NCBI GenBank assembly: GCA_039184335.1
Contig: JBCDBD010000023.1
Span: 1 to 57,551 of the forward strand
Direction: 5' to 3'
Origin: JBCDBD01 sp039184335
GTDB lineage: Bacteria > Bacteroidota > Bacteroidia > Flavobacteriales > Flavobacteriaceae
DNA: 57,551 nucleotides
Shown one piece after another: positions 26,389 through 36,501 of the stretch (positions are counted from its first letter, which is position 1; every line of letters starts with the position of its first letter). The position numbers and the translations under genes were made by a program. The notes under the pieces are model-generated. The model saw only the letters and a program-made list of their open reading frames with translations. It had not been told where the DNA came from and did not search any database.

Positions 26389-27271
26389 TCACGTATACCA
26401 ACTGAATCAATGTGATATAGCTTACACTGACCAACATGAGGTTCTTGGCCGATGTATTGTCTCTTTTCTCATAGAGTCTAAAAGCAAAGCCCAACATCAC
26501 CAAACCCATTATCAGAACAATACTTGTGGCAACCATTGATAAATGCAACCTACCTGTAAAACCAAAAACCGGCATAATTGAAATCACTATCATCCAAATG
26601 GTGTACAATATGATCTGTAAAGCAGTGCCACTGTCTTTTTTTCCTGTCGGAAGCATCTGAAACCCTCCCCTACTATAATCCTCATCAAGCATCCACCCCA
26701 AAGCCCAAAAATGGGGAAACTGCCAAAAAAATTGAATCATGAACAGGGTACCCGGTTCAATACCAAAAGTATTGGTCGCTGCTACCCAACCCAACATAAA
26801 TGGAATGGCACCCGGAATGGCACCGACAAAAACTGAAAGGGGGGTCATGGTTTTTAAGGGAGTATAGGCACTGGTATACAAAAAAATTGAAATTGCACCG
26901 AACATCGCTGTTTTCGGACTCAATATATATAGCGAGATTACCCCCATAACAGTCATAACAACCGCTATGGCCAAGGCTGTATTTGAAGACATTCTACCTG
27001 CTGGTATTGGACGGTTTTTGGTACGTTGCATCAACGCATCCAAATCTTTTTCAATCACCTGGTTGTATGCGTTGGAGGCCCCAACCATACAATAGCCCCC
27101 AAATGCCAAAAGCAAGATAGAAAATAAATCAATTTGGTAAGCTCCTAAAAAATAACCTGAAATGGATGAAAAGACCACACTTACTGCCAATCGAAACTTA
27201 GTGATTTCCTTAAAATCGGCAAAAACCAAAGACCATGTTGTGCTTTCCACTGTGCTTACTGCAGACTTCAT
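26372..27271 (-). CDS. ctaB: Protoheme IX farnesyltransferase (heme O synthase)
   Basis: A 299-residue UbiA-superfamily integral membrane enzyme that joins farnesyl diphosphate to heme B to make heme O. The prenyl-diphosphate binding motif is in NAYNQVIEKDLDALMQRT (about 67-84), and a second conserved loop is WMLDEDYSRGGFQM. Eight to nine helices are expected. It opens the oxidase operon on the minus strand and has a well-formed promoter 23-53 bases upstream. Heme A synthase is not in the window. Confidence 0.95.
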   Translation of the reverse strand: MKSAVSTVESTTWSLVFADFKEITKFRLAVSVVFSSISGYFLGAYQIDLFSILLLAFGGYCMVGASNAYNQVIEKDLDALMQRTKNRPIPAGRMSSNTALAIAVVMTVMGVISLYILSPKTAMFGAISIFLYTSAYTPLKTMTPLSVFVGAIPGAIPFMLGWVAATNTFGIEPGTLFMIQFFWQFPHFWALGWMLDEDYSRGGFQMLPTGKKDSGTALQIILYTIWMIVISIMPVFGFTGRLHLSMVATSIVLIMGLVMLGFAFRLYEKRDNTSAKNLMLVSVSYITLIQLVYVIDKFI

Positions 27272-27293
27272 TCAGAAGTATGAATATTGGCGG

Positions 27294-27324
27294 CAAAGAT
27301 AGCCCTGAATTGCTTTTTTTGCAA
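27294..27324 (-). promoter_or_regulatory. Promoter of the ctaB-cox operon
   Basis: On the minus strand TTG (27324-27322), 20 bases, then TATCTTTG (27301-27294): a full match to the Bacteroidota TTG-N17-23-TAnnTTTG promoter. The -7 element ends 22 bases before the ctaB ATG. Confidence 0.65.
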
Positions 27325-27631
27325 CGAATTACAAGGGTTTGTGTTATTTTTTGGGCTACCCCCTTCGCTTTAAAACCGAAGAGAGATGAGATACGCACTT
27401 TTTTATATGCCCTTATCCTGTACCTGTGTGTATTGCCCAAGCTAGGGAACAATATGGAGAGGCAACTGTTGAGATCAATACTGTGAAATCGTTCGAATAA
27501 AAAAGTGAAGCACCTGTTCAAGCCCAGCTTATGATGTCGGCCACTGCAATAGGGCATCAAGCCGAACGCATATGTGAAGACAGCCATATACACTTAACGT
27601 TATTGTCGAAGTTCTCTTTAGCGGACAACAT

Positions 27632-27661
27632 AAAAAAATCCCGAACGGATTTTCGGGATTT
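27632..27661 (-). terminator. Terminator of the tonB-like gene
   Basis: A 10-bp perfect stem (27636-27645 with 27652-27661) and a 6-base loop, followed on the minus strand by a run of T (complement of the A run 27632-27638). It lies 23 bases after the tonB stop. Confidence 0.85.
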
Positions 27662-27683
27662 CTCTATATCTAAAAGCCAGTGA

Positions 27684-28388
27684 TTATTGCAGCTTGAATG
27701 TTATTGGGATACTGAATGGTACCTTTACAGCCCTGCCCCGTTGCTTACCAGGTGTCATTTTAGGAAGTTTTTTGATGATTCGAAGTGCCTCAGCCTCTAA
27801 ATTCTTGTCTGGACCACGCATTCTTATGTTTCCGATACTTCCATCCTTTTGAATCACAAAGATGACGTTTACCCTACCTTGCACTCCCATTTCTTGGGCA
27901 ATCTCAGGGTAACGAAAGTTTTTTCGAATGTGCTTTTGCATCATCTCTTGGAAGCATTGCTTTTTGTTGCCCGATTTTTCACATCCTGGAAAAACAGGTA
28001 CATCTTCAATCACGGCAAAAGGAACTGATATGTCTTCATCCACTTCTTCAACCTCAACATCCTCAACCTCCATAATCTCTTCTTCTTGACTTGTTTCAGT
28101 AGATTCAATGACAGTCTCTTCTACTTCTTCTTCATCTTCCACCACTTCGATTACCTCAGGTGCCGCTGGGGGTGGGGGTGGGGGTGGGGTCTTAATCTGC
28201 TCTGTCATCGGCACCTCTTCATCCAACTGGTCCTCAACATTCAAAGCAATGTCATAGTCGTTGCCCTTGTCGTATTTTTTCCATTCCATAGCGGCATAGA
28301 CTACGCCCAATACAGCCGCTAATCCTATCACAAAGTAAAGGCTGCTGTTTTTTCCAACATCAACTTTTGGATTCTTTTTAGGTTCCAT
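27684..28388 (-). CDS. Energy transducer TonB
   Basis: A 234-residue inner-membrane protein that passes proton-motive force to TonB-dependent outer-membrane receptors. One N-terminal helix (about 17-32) is followed by a long periplasmic linker (about 60-140): a run of prolines, then an unusually acidic E/V/D-rich stretch in place of the usual Glu-Pro/Lys-Pro repeats. The C-terminal TonB domain (about 155-234) has NFRYPEIAQEMGVQGRVNV and ends PFSIPITFKL. The gene carries G-runs where the polyproline is encoded (about 28160-28190). It follows VanZ by 53 bases. Confidence 0.92.
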   Translation of the reverse strand: MEPKKNPKVDVGKNSSLYFVIGLAAVLGVVYAAMEWKKYDKGNDYDIALNVEDQLDEEVPMTEQIKTPPPPPPPAAPEVIEVVEDEEEVEETVIESTETSQEEEIMEVEDVEVEEVDEDISVPFAVIEDVPVFPGCEKSGNKKQCFQEMMQKHIRKNFRYPEIAQEMGVQGRVNVIFVIQKDGSIGNIRMRGPDKNLEAEALRIIKKLPKMTPGKQRGRAVKVPFSIPITFKLQ

Positions 28389-28441
28389 ATATCTTGAGTT
28401 TAGTAGTCGCTAATTTAATTTTTTTTTTGTCATCTAGACAA

Positions 28442-28843
28442 TTAAAACTTCCATTTTAACGGACTTTTCTTAGAAAAATACCATTTCAATACTATTATTG
28501 CCAATAATCCCCCAATGGTATTGGCCATGATATCAGCCACTTCGGCCACACGGTTTTTTGTCAATGAATATTGTAATACTTCAATCAGTATACCATATGC
28601 CACCGAAAAAACCAATGCTATAAAAGTTGTTCTTACCAAAGGGATTGTTCCCTTCGTGGTTTCCCTGATGAACAGGCAGGCCAATAGGACCAATACGAAA
28701 TGAAAGACCACGTGTGCGGTTTTGTCCAAAAAGGTGACTTCAAATTCAACCTTAACATCGTGATCAAAGGAATACAGGCTAAGAATCGTAATCACTATCA
28801 ACCAAGCCGTCAATAAGATAGCCCATAAATGCTTTTTAGGCAC
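28442..28843 (-). CDS. VanZ-like membrane protein
   Basis: A 133-residue protein with about four helices (7-25, 41-60, 70-92, 103-122). It has the VanZ-family features: an early DKTAHVVFHFVL segment and a later ILIEVLQYSLTKNRVAEVADIMANTIGG stretch, split here between helices. VanZ proteins are linked to glycopeptide resistance in some bacteria, but in Bacteroidota most have no known job. Its start overlaps the end of gcvH by 8 bases. Confidence 0.85.
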   Translation of the reverse strand: MPKKHLWAILLTAWLIVITILSLYSFDHDVKVEFEVTFLDKTAHVVFHFVLVLLACLFIRETTKGTIPLVRTTFIALVFSVAYGILIEVLQYSLTKNRVAEVADIMANTIGGLLAIIVLKWYFSKKSPLKWKF

Positions 28844-29216
28844 CTATCAATTCTTTATATGCCTCAGCACTCAAAAGGTCTTCTACCTGTAAGGCATCAC
28901 CAATTTTAATTTTTATCATCCAACCATCACCATAAGGGTCTGAATTGACTTTTTCAGGTTCATCTTCCAAAGCCTCATTGAATTCAATGATTTCTCCGCT
29001 AAGTGGCAAAAAAAGATCAGAAACCGTTTTCACGGCCTCAACGGTACCGAATACCTCTTCACGATCAAGGGTCTCATCAAGGGTCTCAACTTCTACATAC
29101 ACAATATCACCCAGTTCGCTCTGTGCGAAATCAGTGATTCCGACTATGGCGATATCACCTTCTACCTTAACCCATTCATGGTCTTTGGTATATTTTAATT
29201 CTGATGGTAGGTTCAT
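28836..29216 (-). CDS. gcvH: Glycine cleavage system H protein
   Basis: A 126-residue lipoyl-carrier protein that shuttles the methylamine group between the P, T and L proteins of glycine cleavage. The lipoylation site is Lys 63 in GTVEAVKTVSDL. Conserved ends are LKYTKDHEWVKVEG and YGDGWMIKIKI. The other glycine cleavage genes are not in the window. It has a strong promoter of its own upstream, although it also follows sprA in the same direction. Confidence 0.97.
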   Translation of the reverse strand: MNLPSELKYTKDHEWVKVEGDIAIVGITDFAQSELGDIVYVEVETLDETLDREEVFGTVEAVKTVSDLFLPLSGEIIEFNEALEDEPEKVNSDPYGDGWMIKIKIGDALQVEDLLSAEAYKELIGA

Positions 29217-29238
29217 TTACGGTTATTTTTTATACCAA

Positions 29239-29269
29239 CAAATGTAATGGAATAATGCTTGGCTATCAA
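29239..29269 (-). promoter_or_regulatory. Promoter of gcvH
   Basis: TTG (29269-29267 on the minus strand), 20 bases, then TACATTTG (29246-29239): a full match to TTG-N17-23-TAnnTTTG. The -7 element ends 22 bases before the gcvH ATG. Confidence 0.65.
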
Positions 29270-29329
29270 CAGTTGTGCCTACGGTTTTTTTATGTTCCCA
29301 CCTTGTTCGTTTTCTAAAAACTTAAAGAT

Positions 29330-32300
29330 TTAATTTCCAAAATTGTAACGAATGGTAAAGCCCGTGTTTATTGTCGTCTGGGGAAACGCTGTAGAAACCT
29401 TGAACCTTGAAAATGAGTGATCGTAGAAAAACAAGGCGTTCAAACTTTTGCTAAGTGCATAATCGGCGCTGAACTTAAATGATATCAAATTTTGACCTGA
29501 GGTGATTTGATTGTTGTCGATATCCAAATTTCGAATAATGGTCACATTGTCACGAATTGAAAAATCCGCCTTTAAGTTCAAATCTCCTTTCAACCGTGTT
29601 TTCTCACCACCAATATTGGTAACGAACTTGACATCTTTAAAGCGATACCCCAACCCCAACGTATATTCCTCCCCGTTGATCTCGGTCAAGAGATTGTTGT
29701 CAAAACTCAATGAGAGAGCCCGGTCTCTGCGAACTTCGGCCAAGAAACTGAACGAGTTTTTCATTTCAAAATCAACTCTGATCAAAGGGTTGAACTCATC
29801 GTTCAACACGACGTTGTTGATGATTTTTTCTGGAAGAAAATCTCCTGTTTCTAAATCAATAATACCATTTTCACGTTCTAAATTGGTCTGAAAAGAATTG
29901 ATGCTATATGCCGCCCGATAGCCATGGCTCAATGAAAAGCGCGTGAATTTCTTTTTGAACCACCGATTTTTCATCAAACCGGTATATTTAATGTTCCAAT
30001 TAGGAATGGGTATCTCTCGAAATGCATCTAGATTTACCCGGTCGACATCTTGTCCTGTATACGCTGCGAAGAATGCTGGCAGTAGCACTTCTTGCTGTGT
30101 CTTTCCGTACAGTTCAGGAAAACCATCCTCATCCAGTTCGCCAACGGCCTGACCTCGATCAGATACCAGTCGATTGGCTATAGTGATTCGATTCTCCTTA
30201 AATGTTTCAAAATTTTTGGAGTCAAACTCATCGCTCTTGCTGAAAAAGGTACCGATCATGATCGTAGAAATACTGAAATTACCGGTTTCATTGATCAACC
30301 CGTTGTTATTTTCGAGCCAAGCCTGTAGATCATAGTTCTCTTGAAGACGGGTGGTAATCTGACGGTTCGCCACCAAATCAATGGTCAGATCTTGTGTGGG
30401 TTGTGCAGTGGCCGTAATATTCAGTTGCTTGGTATTGTTCTCTATATATTGTGAATTGAACTCTGAAAAATCGGTCAACCAACCATTTCGTGCTGCATCA
30501 AACCTTACATCGGCCTGACTGCCAAAAACAAAGCCCAGAGTGGGTCTTGTGGTACCAAAAAAACCAATGGACTGGTTGTATCCCGGAAGCACCTTGCCAT
30601 TGTTTTCACTGTAGTTTACATTGATTCGCTTGACCATCGTCAAAACATCTACTGCAGTATTGAATGCCTTACTTGTTTTTTTCTTTGGTTTTTCATCTTC
30701 ATTTGGTACAGCTTTGTTGCCCGCCTTATCCCTACGGGATTGTCTCGGATTGGTCGGCAGTTTGCCATCTCTCTTTTTAAGGCCGATCAAATCATAAAAT
30801 CGCTGCATGGTCAGGTTGGCGGTCAAGTTATGGGTATTGGCGTTTTGGATCGTATTGATCTGTTCTCCCGGATTTTCTTCCTGTACCACCTCATTTAAAG
30901 CGTCTCCTTGACGTTGCCAATCAAAATTACTGGTGTAGGTATATTGTGCATTGATAAAATTTAAAAAGGGGAATTTGTCAAAGGGCAACTCATAATTGAG
31001 CTGCATCTGTTGTGCATGACGGTTTGGTTCACCTATATCAAAAAAGCCGTCCCAAATATCCAGATCCTGGTTGATCCCAGAATTTGGATCCCCGTCATCA
31101 TTAAAGTAATTTCTGATGATATTGTTGTTCGAGGCAGTTAAGTTGACCCGCAATGATTTAGAAATGCTATAGTTGAGTGCGTATTGCCAATTGAACTGGT
31201 AATTTCGCTGTTGCAACAAAGGCAAATCCAAAGCTTCTACACCAGGTTCCAGTACATCACGAAAACGCTGCTGGTTAAAAGCCCTATCAAAATTGGAATT
31301 TACCGATATGCTTGAGGGGAGTAAATTGAAATTCAAATCTTTTAGCCATTGCAAGTACTTGCCTGTCAACAAAGAATCACTTTTGGCGAACGGTGCTACC
31401 GGAGCCGGTTTAAAATTATAGTTGTAAACAAAGCCTGTCGAGACATTCTGATCTAGTGATTCAGCTATTTCGAAATCGCGGTGATTGGTTTCGTTATAGG
31501 AATAGTTGAAGGTGAAATTTTCAATATCAAAAAAGTTTTCTTCGGCCTCTTCACCTCTGTTCTTTCGTACCCCAATAAGATTAAAGCTTGTTCTTTTGGT
31601 ATAGTCTTCGGCCTGTTCCCTGATAGCGTCTGCCTCTTCAGCTGTTTCTGCTGCTGCAATTCTATCATCCAATTTTAGGTCGTCATAGACTGGATCAAAT
31701 TCTGGGGTAATCAGGGTTTCTGAAATGCCATAATTGAACGGTATTTGCAAGCCCCATTTTTTCGGAAATAGTTGCCCTACATTGATATTGGTGACCAGGT
31801 CATACGAAGTGGCGTCTTCGCGCAAACGTTCATTGGGCATCTGATCAATGGAACCAAATCCCGATGTACTGTGGCTGCCGGTTATTGTCACATTGGCAAA
31901 ATCAGCCATGTTGGCATCAAGGGCCGCGATAGCTGCCCACCCACCGTTATTGTCTAAACCGGCCAAACGCAATTCATTGAACCAAACTTCACCCCGGGCC
32001 GGCATATCATCAATGTTTTTGATACCCACCATCATACTACGTATACTGCCCAAAGAGGGATTACCACGAATACCGATCCGATTTCTTCCGAGTGTACGTG
32101 GCGCAAATTCATCTACGGCGATAACCTCTCCATCCACTACTTCATAATAACTGATATCATCTAATGTTTGTTCGGCAATACCCAAAGATTTTACCTTGTT
32201 CAAATCTGACAGGGCAATATCGATTTCATTCACCTCAGGCCAAATTGTCTCGGCAGTGACTGAGCCAAAGGGTGTCAATTGCAAAGGCAGTTCAATTTGG

Positions 32301-35300
32301 TAGAAATTCTCTGAAAAATCAGTTCCTATGCGTAAAAAACCCACCAATGGAGTGTCATCATCGCCATAGTCGCCATCTGCAATTTTTTCAGCATGCATAA
32401 ACATTTTGATCCGCTCATACTGGCGAATATCAATATTTACATTTTTGAAGACTCCCCGCGAATCTTCAGATTCCAAGTTTTCGACCACGAAGGAAAGTGA
32501 TTGTTCATTCTGACGTATGATGGTGTTATTATTGTTCAATTGCTCCCGAACCACCCCGGGTGGCAATACATAGGGTATCGGCGTACGCTGTTCGTTCTCT
32601 TCGATATTGACCGTATTCACATCGGTTATGGTACCATCGTCAGATGGGTCGTTGTCCACATCAGGTTGTAATGAATTGGTATAGGTACGCCAATCTCCTC
32701 TTACCAAATCAAGTGTGGCAAAGCGTAATGTCACATCACTTGAAAAACCGGTTAGGTACATCCGCATGAAACTGATAGACCTAAAATCAGTGATTCCCCC
32801 TACGGCATCAGTAAAATCACTCAACGGAATTTTATATTGGATCCACTTTCGGTTCAACTGGGTTCCATCGGGCAACTCTCCTGTAAGTCCTTCCCTGACA
32901 TCGGTTACATAAAGGTCATCGATAGTGGTATTGGGCCTGATTGGAATACGGTATTCGTAATAACTGTTTACCGTATTCATCGTGAGGTCTCGGTCGATAT
33001 CTTCAACATCGGGCAAGGTGGTCGAGCCCCGGTTTGAATTTGTTACCGAAACCGGCGAATTGCCATCGGGGTTGTTGAAATCAAGATAGCGCTCTAAAAT
33101 GCCCCCATCACGATTGAGGTAATATTGATAGTTATCCAAGGCAGGGTCATCCCCACCATTGTTATATACTGCTGCTTCAGCGATATCGTCCAAACCATCA
33201 AACCCAATATCCTGAAGGTCCCGATTGGTTTCATCTGCATCAAAGGCATAGACCAAAGATTGTGTAGCGGGCACTTGGCCCCATGAGGTAGGTGAGGTCA
33301 ACTCATCGCTCACCGTGCTCGGAAGTCCATTTTCATATTGCTTTTTACCATCCTTCAAAATATCTTCTGATATATTACCCAAGTTAATGACCAACTCACC
33401 ATTACTGGTAGCATCTCCATCAACATAAGGGTCCAATACCCAAAACTGTACGAATTCGACATTGGACTGCTCAAAATTGGTACTGCTCAATGATCGCATG
33501 ATTCCTCCCCATCGTTCTTGTGACTGCGTGCCCGAAAAATTTGGGTTGTTATTATATGGTCCCTTTTGGTTCGGATAATAGGCAATGTCCAAGGTACCCT
33601 GTACTTGGGTTTGGCCTTGTGCAATATCCACTTGTGGAAACACCTCATCGATAAATACCCTACGGGTGGCATTAAGTGAAATATCGCTATCTGTAATACC
33701 AGAAGGTCTTTGATTGGTGTAAAAAATTGGATCGATGGTATACCAAGCCATTTTTGCCCTTCCATAACCGTTCAACAAATTATCAGGGTCTTCAGGGGAG
33801 CCTCCCTCCAATTGGCCATCTACAAATTCAAGTGGGGTACTGGCCAATGCCCAACCTAGAGAGGAACGAATATCAATCAATGCTTGCGCCCCTTCAAAAT
33901 CATCGATATAGGTTGTGGTCTCTCCTTCAAAATCCGCATTTCTTGGGGAATTGGGCAATAAATAGGCAACTTCTCCCCTAACGGAAAGGTTTGAAGGTAC
34001 ATCGGTATCAATGTTTGGTAATTTATTGGCCAAACGGGTCAAAAAAGGAACTTCTGTACTAAAGTTACCATTCAATCCGAAAATGGTATTGTTTACAGGC
34101 TCTACGCCATAATTTGATTTTTGGGTCAATGGGCGTTCGTTCAGGTTTAAAAACGTGCCTCCCAAAAGAAAGTTCTCATTGAACTTATGCTCTACGTTGA
34201 TTCCTGTGAACCGACGGGTCTGTTGTCCAAAAACTGCATTGTTCTCCACTGAAATATTGATAGGAGTATTAGAGGCTTCCAAACTTGGGTCTAAAATCTG
34301 TACCGTACCAGCCTGATAGTTCACGGTATAATCAATACCTTCCTGTAATTGACGCCCACCTGCCGTTACCCTTACCGAACCCCTAGGCACGTTGAACGCG
34401 CCTATCGGAATGCCATTGCTTCCTTCTGATTTGTACCGTCCTTTCAATTGAAACCGATTTTTCTCTGCATCTTGTAATGAAGCAGCCTTTGTTTTCGCGT
34501 ACATATTGCGAAACACATAGCGCTGTTGGTTTGCATTGTAGGTCTCATCATTTTCCCGATCATATTCTTCACTGGCATCGTTTCGCAACAGCTCAAACAA
34601 ATACTCGCCAAAAGGTTCTACCTTGGTAAAAATAATCCTTCCTGATTGGGTGTCGACCGTAATACCCTGCACGTAATCAAAAAAGCCATCACCACCGGGT
34701 TGTACATCATTATAAATGTTCAGGCGGTCGAGGTTAAACACATCCAAAAGGATACGTTCTTCCAAAGGTTTGCCAAAACTCGATGCCGATTCTGGAAAAG
34801 GTTCTACCGGGGAGATATAGTTACGCGGGGTGGGATCGGAATACAGAATATTCAATTTAAAATCGTCTTGACTTAACTGAAAGGCTCCGGTTGCGTAAAT
34901 ATTCTTCATCATCAAATCCCAAATGGGATCTTCAACATTAGTGATATTACTCTTCAGTAATTTCAGTATCAATGTATTGTTTTCAACTACGGGATTCACA
35001 CCACTGGAAACTGTCGTGGCATCGATAGACCCGTTGGCAAATTCACCGACCTGAAATACTTCACCATTGAAGGTATATTGGAATGCCACACCTAACACTT
35101 CATCATTGCTCAATCGCTGGCTCAATGAAATATAGCCCAATTGCTGGTCGAACTGGTAGTCACGCCCCACTTCAAGTTTTCGGGCATTTTCTAATATGGC
35201 ATAATCAAACCCTTGGTTTGACACATAACCGTTCGTGAAATTAAATCCGGCATCCACCGTGGCGATATCACGTATCGATTCTGTGAGCACACCGCCACTG

Positions 35301-36496
35301 TCAATCAACCCTGGATCATAATCGTTGGCATTGTTTTGCGGTAATCCATTGGCAGCAGAAGCATTGAAAAATCCCCCCGGGGCATTCCCAGCTATTCGTG
35401 TCTGTTCTGAAACTGCCTCACCCAAATCTTGAATGGCGACCACATTGCGTACATTTAGCGTTTGCTGGTTTCGGTTGGTGACCCAAACCTCTAAACGTGT
35501 AATTTGTACCTGACTTTGTATAAAGGGGTAGTTGGTAAGTGCATCGTCATAATTATCCCTAAAGTACTGGGCCAAGAAAAAGTGTTTGTCCTCATCATAT
35601 TCCAATGCAGTTAACTGAAACTCATTCAAGGTGCCACCACCCTGTGCCACCACAGTGTTATTTTGGGATCGTTGCTCAGAGAATACTGCTGTAACTGTTG
35701 TTTTGCCAAACTGTAACTGTGTTTTCACTCCAAACAGGCTTTGGGCACCCGTAATGAGTGAACTGTTCAATGGCATGTTGACATTACCGACTTCAATCTT
35801 TTGCAAAATATCATCTTCTGTCGGGGTATATTCCAACTTTACCAGGTTTTGAAAATCAAAAGTAGCCTCGGTATCATAATTGGCGGTTACCTGCAACCGT
35901 TCACCTACTTTACCCAATAAACTCAAACTAATACGTTGGTCAAAATCAAAAGACAGGTTGGTTCTGTTTCGAGGCGACAATGCCGGGTTATCGTTCTTTT
36001 GCCATAATACCCCCAAATCCATGGCCACGGAACCCTGTGGAATTACCTCTATGGTATTGCCCCCAAAAATGGATTCAAAGAAATTACTGTTTACATAAAA
36101 ATTGGGGAGAAGATTTTTCCTTTCTTCCTCACTACCTTCCTTTTTACCAGTGTATGCATCTATCTTTTTCTTAAAATACGATTTCATACTTTCTTTGTGA
36201 ACCAATTCATAGTACTGTTCAGGAGTGAGTATGATGGGATAATTGATGTTGAAATCGCCTACGCTCTCGGTATAGATGTATCGATCCAACTCAGCATCAT
36301 AGGTATATTTTGCGATGATGGTATCTGGATTCTCCAATAAAATCTGACCCAGTGAAAAACCGGTCTTTACGGAATCAATTGCCTGTTCATTTGTTTCTTG
36401 GCCCTGTACTGGATTTTGAATCCAGAATAGAACTATACAAAGAAAAATATGCTTAAATAACGCTGATTTAAGAAATCGTTTCGCCCCTCTTTTCAA
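29330..36496 (-). CDS. sprA: T9SS translocon / gliding motility protein SprA
   Basis: A 2388-residue outer-membrane protein, the size expected for SprA. In Flavobacterium johnsoniae SprA forms a very large single-polypeptide beta-barrel (36 strands) through which type IX substrates cross the outer membrane. A signal peptide spans about 1-32 (cleavage at VQG|Q). The protein has many amphipathic strands with aromatic ends and conserved pieces: RVTAGGRQLQEGIDYTVNYQ, YIDDFEGAQA and DIRSSLGWALA (about 730-900), GEVWFNELRLAG (about 1510), and LGFVFGSQADV in the C-terminal half. It ends in a strand, FTIRYNFGN. It lies 5 bases after ruvA and 113 bases ahead of gcvH, a gene order found widely in Flavobacteriia. 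Confidence 0.97.
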   Translation of the reverse strand: MKRGAKRFLKSALFKHIFLCIVLFWIQNPVQGQETNEQAIDSVKTGFSLGQILLENPDTIIAKYTYDAELDRYIYTESVGDFNINYPIILTPEQYYELVHKESMKSYFKKKIDAYTGKKEGSEEERKNLLPNFYVNSNFFESIFGGNTIEVIPQGSVAMDLGVLWQKNDNPALSPRNRTNLSFDFDQRISLSLLGKVGERLQVTANYDTEATFDFQNLVKLEYTPTEDDILQKIEVGNVNMPLNSSLITGAQSLFGVKTQLQFGKTTVTAVFSEQRSQNNTVVAQGGGTLNEFQLTALEYDEDKHFFLAQYFRDNYDDALTNYPFIQSQVQITRLEVWVTNRNQQTLNVRNVVAIQDLGEAVSEQTRIAGNAPGGFFNASAANGLPQNNANDYDPGLIDSGGVLTESIRDIATVDAGFNFTNGYVSNQGFDYAILENARKLEVGRDYQFDQQLGYISLSQRLSNDEVLGVAFQYTFNGEVFQVGEFANGSIDATTVSSGVNPVVENNTLILKLLKSNITNVEDPIWDLMMKNIYATGAFQLSQDDFKLNILYSDPTPRNYISPVEPFPESASSFGKPLEERILLDVFNLDRLNIYNDVQPGGDGFFDYVQGITVDTQSGRIIFTKVEPFGEYLFELLRNDASEEYDRENDETYNANQQRYVFRNMYAKTKAASLQDAEKNRFQLKGRYKSEGSNGIPIGAFNVPRGSVRVTAGGRQLQEGIDYTVNYQAGTVQILDPSLEASNTPINISVENNAVFGQQTRRFTGINVEHKFNENFLLGGTFLNLNERPLTQKSNYGVEPVNNTIFGLNGNFSTEVPFLTRLANKLPNIDTDVPSNLSVRGEVAYLLPNSPRNADFEGETTTYIDDFEGAQALIDIRSSLGWALASTPLEFVDGQLEGGSPEDPDNLLNGYGRAKMAWYTIDPIFYTNQRPSGITDSDISLNATRRVFIDEVFPQVDIAQGQTQVQGTLDIAYYPNQKGPYNNNPNFSGTQSQERWGGIMRSLSSTNFEQSNVEFVQFWVLDPYVDGDATSNGELVINLGNISEDILKDGKKQYENGLPSTVSDELTSPTSWGQVPATQSLVYAFDADETNRDLQDIGFDGLDDIAEAAVYNNGGDDPALDNYQYYLNRDGGILERYLDFNNPDGNSPVSVTNSNRGSTTLPDVEDIDRDLTMNTVNSYYEYRIPIRPNTTIDDLYVTDVREGLTGELPDGTQLNRKWIQYKIPLSDFTDAVGGITDFRSISFMRMYLTGFSSDVTLRFATLDLVRGDWRTYTNSLQPDVDNDPSDDGTITDVNTVNIEENEQRTPIPYVLPPGVVREQLNNNNTIIRQNEQSLSFVVENLESEDSRGVFKNVNIDIRQYERIKMFMHAEKIADGDYGDDDTPLVGFLRIGTDFSENFYQIELPLQLTPFGSVTAETIWPEVNEIDIALSDLNKVKSLGIAEQTLDDISYYEVVDGEVIAVDEFAPRTLGRNRIGIRGNPSLGSIRSMMVGIKNIDDMPARGEVWFNELRLAGLDNNGGWAAIAALDANMADFANVTITGSHSTSGFGSIDQMPNERLREDATSYDLVTNINVGQLFPKKWGLQIPFNYGISETLITPEFDPVYDDLKLDDRIAAAETAEEADAIREQAEDYTKRTSFNLIGVRKNRGEEAEENFFDIENFTFNYSYNETNHRDFEIAESLDQNVSTGFVYNYNFKPAPVAPFAKSDSLLTGKYLQWLKDLNFNLLPSSISVNSNFDRAFNQQRFRDVLEPGVEALDLPLLQQRNYQFNWQYALNYSISKSLRVNLTASNNNIIRNYFNDDGDPNSGINQDLDIWDGFFDIGEPNRHAQQMQLNYELPFDKFPFLNFINAQYTYTSNFDWQRQGDALNEVVQEENPGEQINTIQNANTHNLTANLTMQRFYDLIGLKKRDGKLPTNPRQSRRDKAGNKAVPNEDEKPKKKTSKAFNTAVDVLTMVKRINVNYSENNGKVLPGYNQSIGFFGTTRPTLGFVFGSQADVRFDAARNGWLTDFSEFNSQYIENNTKQLNITATAQPTQDLTIDLVANRQITTRLQENYDLQAWLENNNGLINETGNFSISTIMIGTFFSKSDEFDSKNFETFKENRITIANRLVSDRGQAVGELDEDGFPELYGKTQQEVLLPAFFAAYTGQDVDRVNLDAFREIPIPNWNIKYTGLMKNRWFKKKFTRFSLSHGYRAAYSINSFQTNLERENGIIDLETGDFLPEKIINNVVLNDEFNPLIRVDFEMKNSFSFLAEVRRDRALSLSFDNNLLTEINGEEYTLGLGYRFKDVKFVTNIGGEKTRLKGDLNLKADFSIRDNVTIIRNLDIDNNQITSGQNLISFKFSADYALSKSLNALFFYDHSFSRFKVSTAFPQTTINTGFTIRYNFGN

Positions 36497-36501
36497 ACTA
36501 G

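Larger units (their letters stand above)
27272..27683. other. 412-bp intergenic region between ctaB and tonB
   Basis: Its right end holds the terminator of the tonB gene and its left end the ctaB promoter. The middle 300 bases (about 27325-27631) show no protein-like frame, tRNA fold or clear repeat that I can see. Confidence 0.6.

Noticed and set aside
27210..27593. A 127-codon minus-strand frame upstream of ctaB
   Set aside because: It overlaps the ctaB start and its promoter, has no recognisable domain, and its composition looks non-coding.
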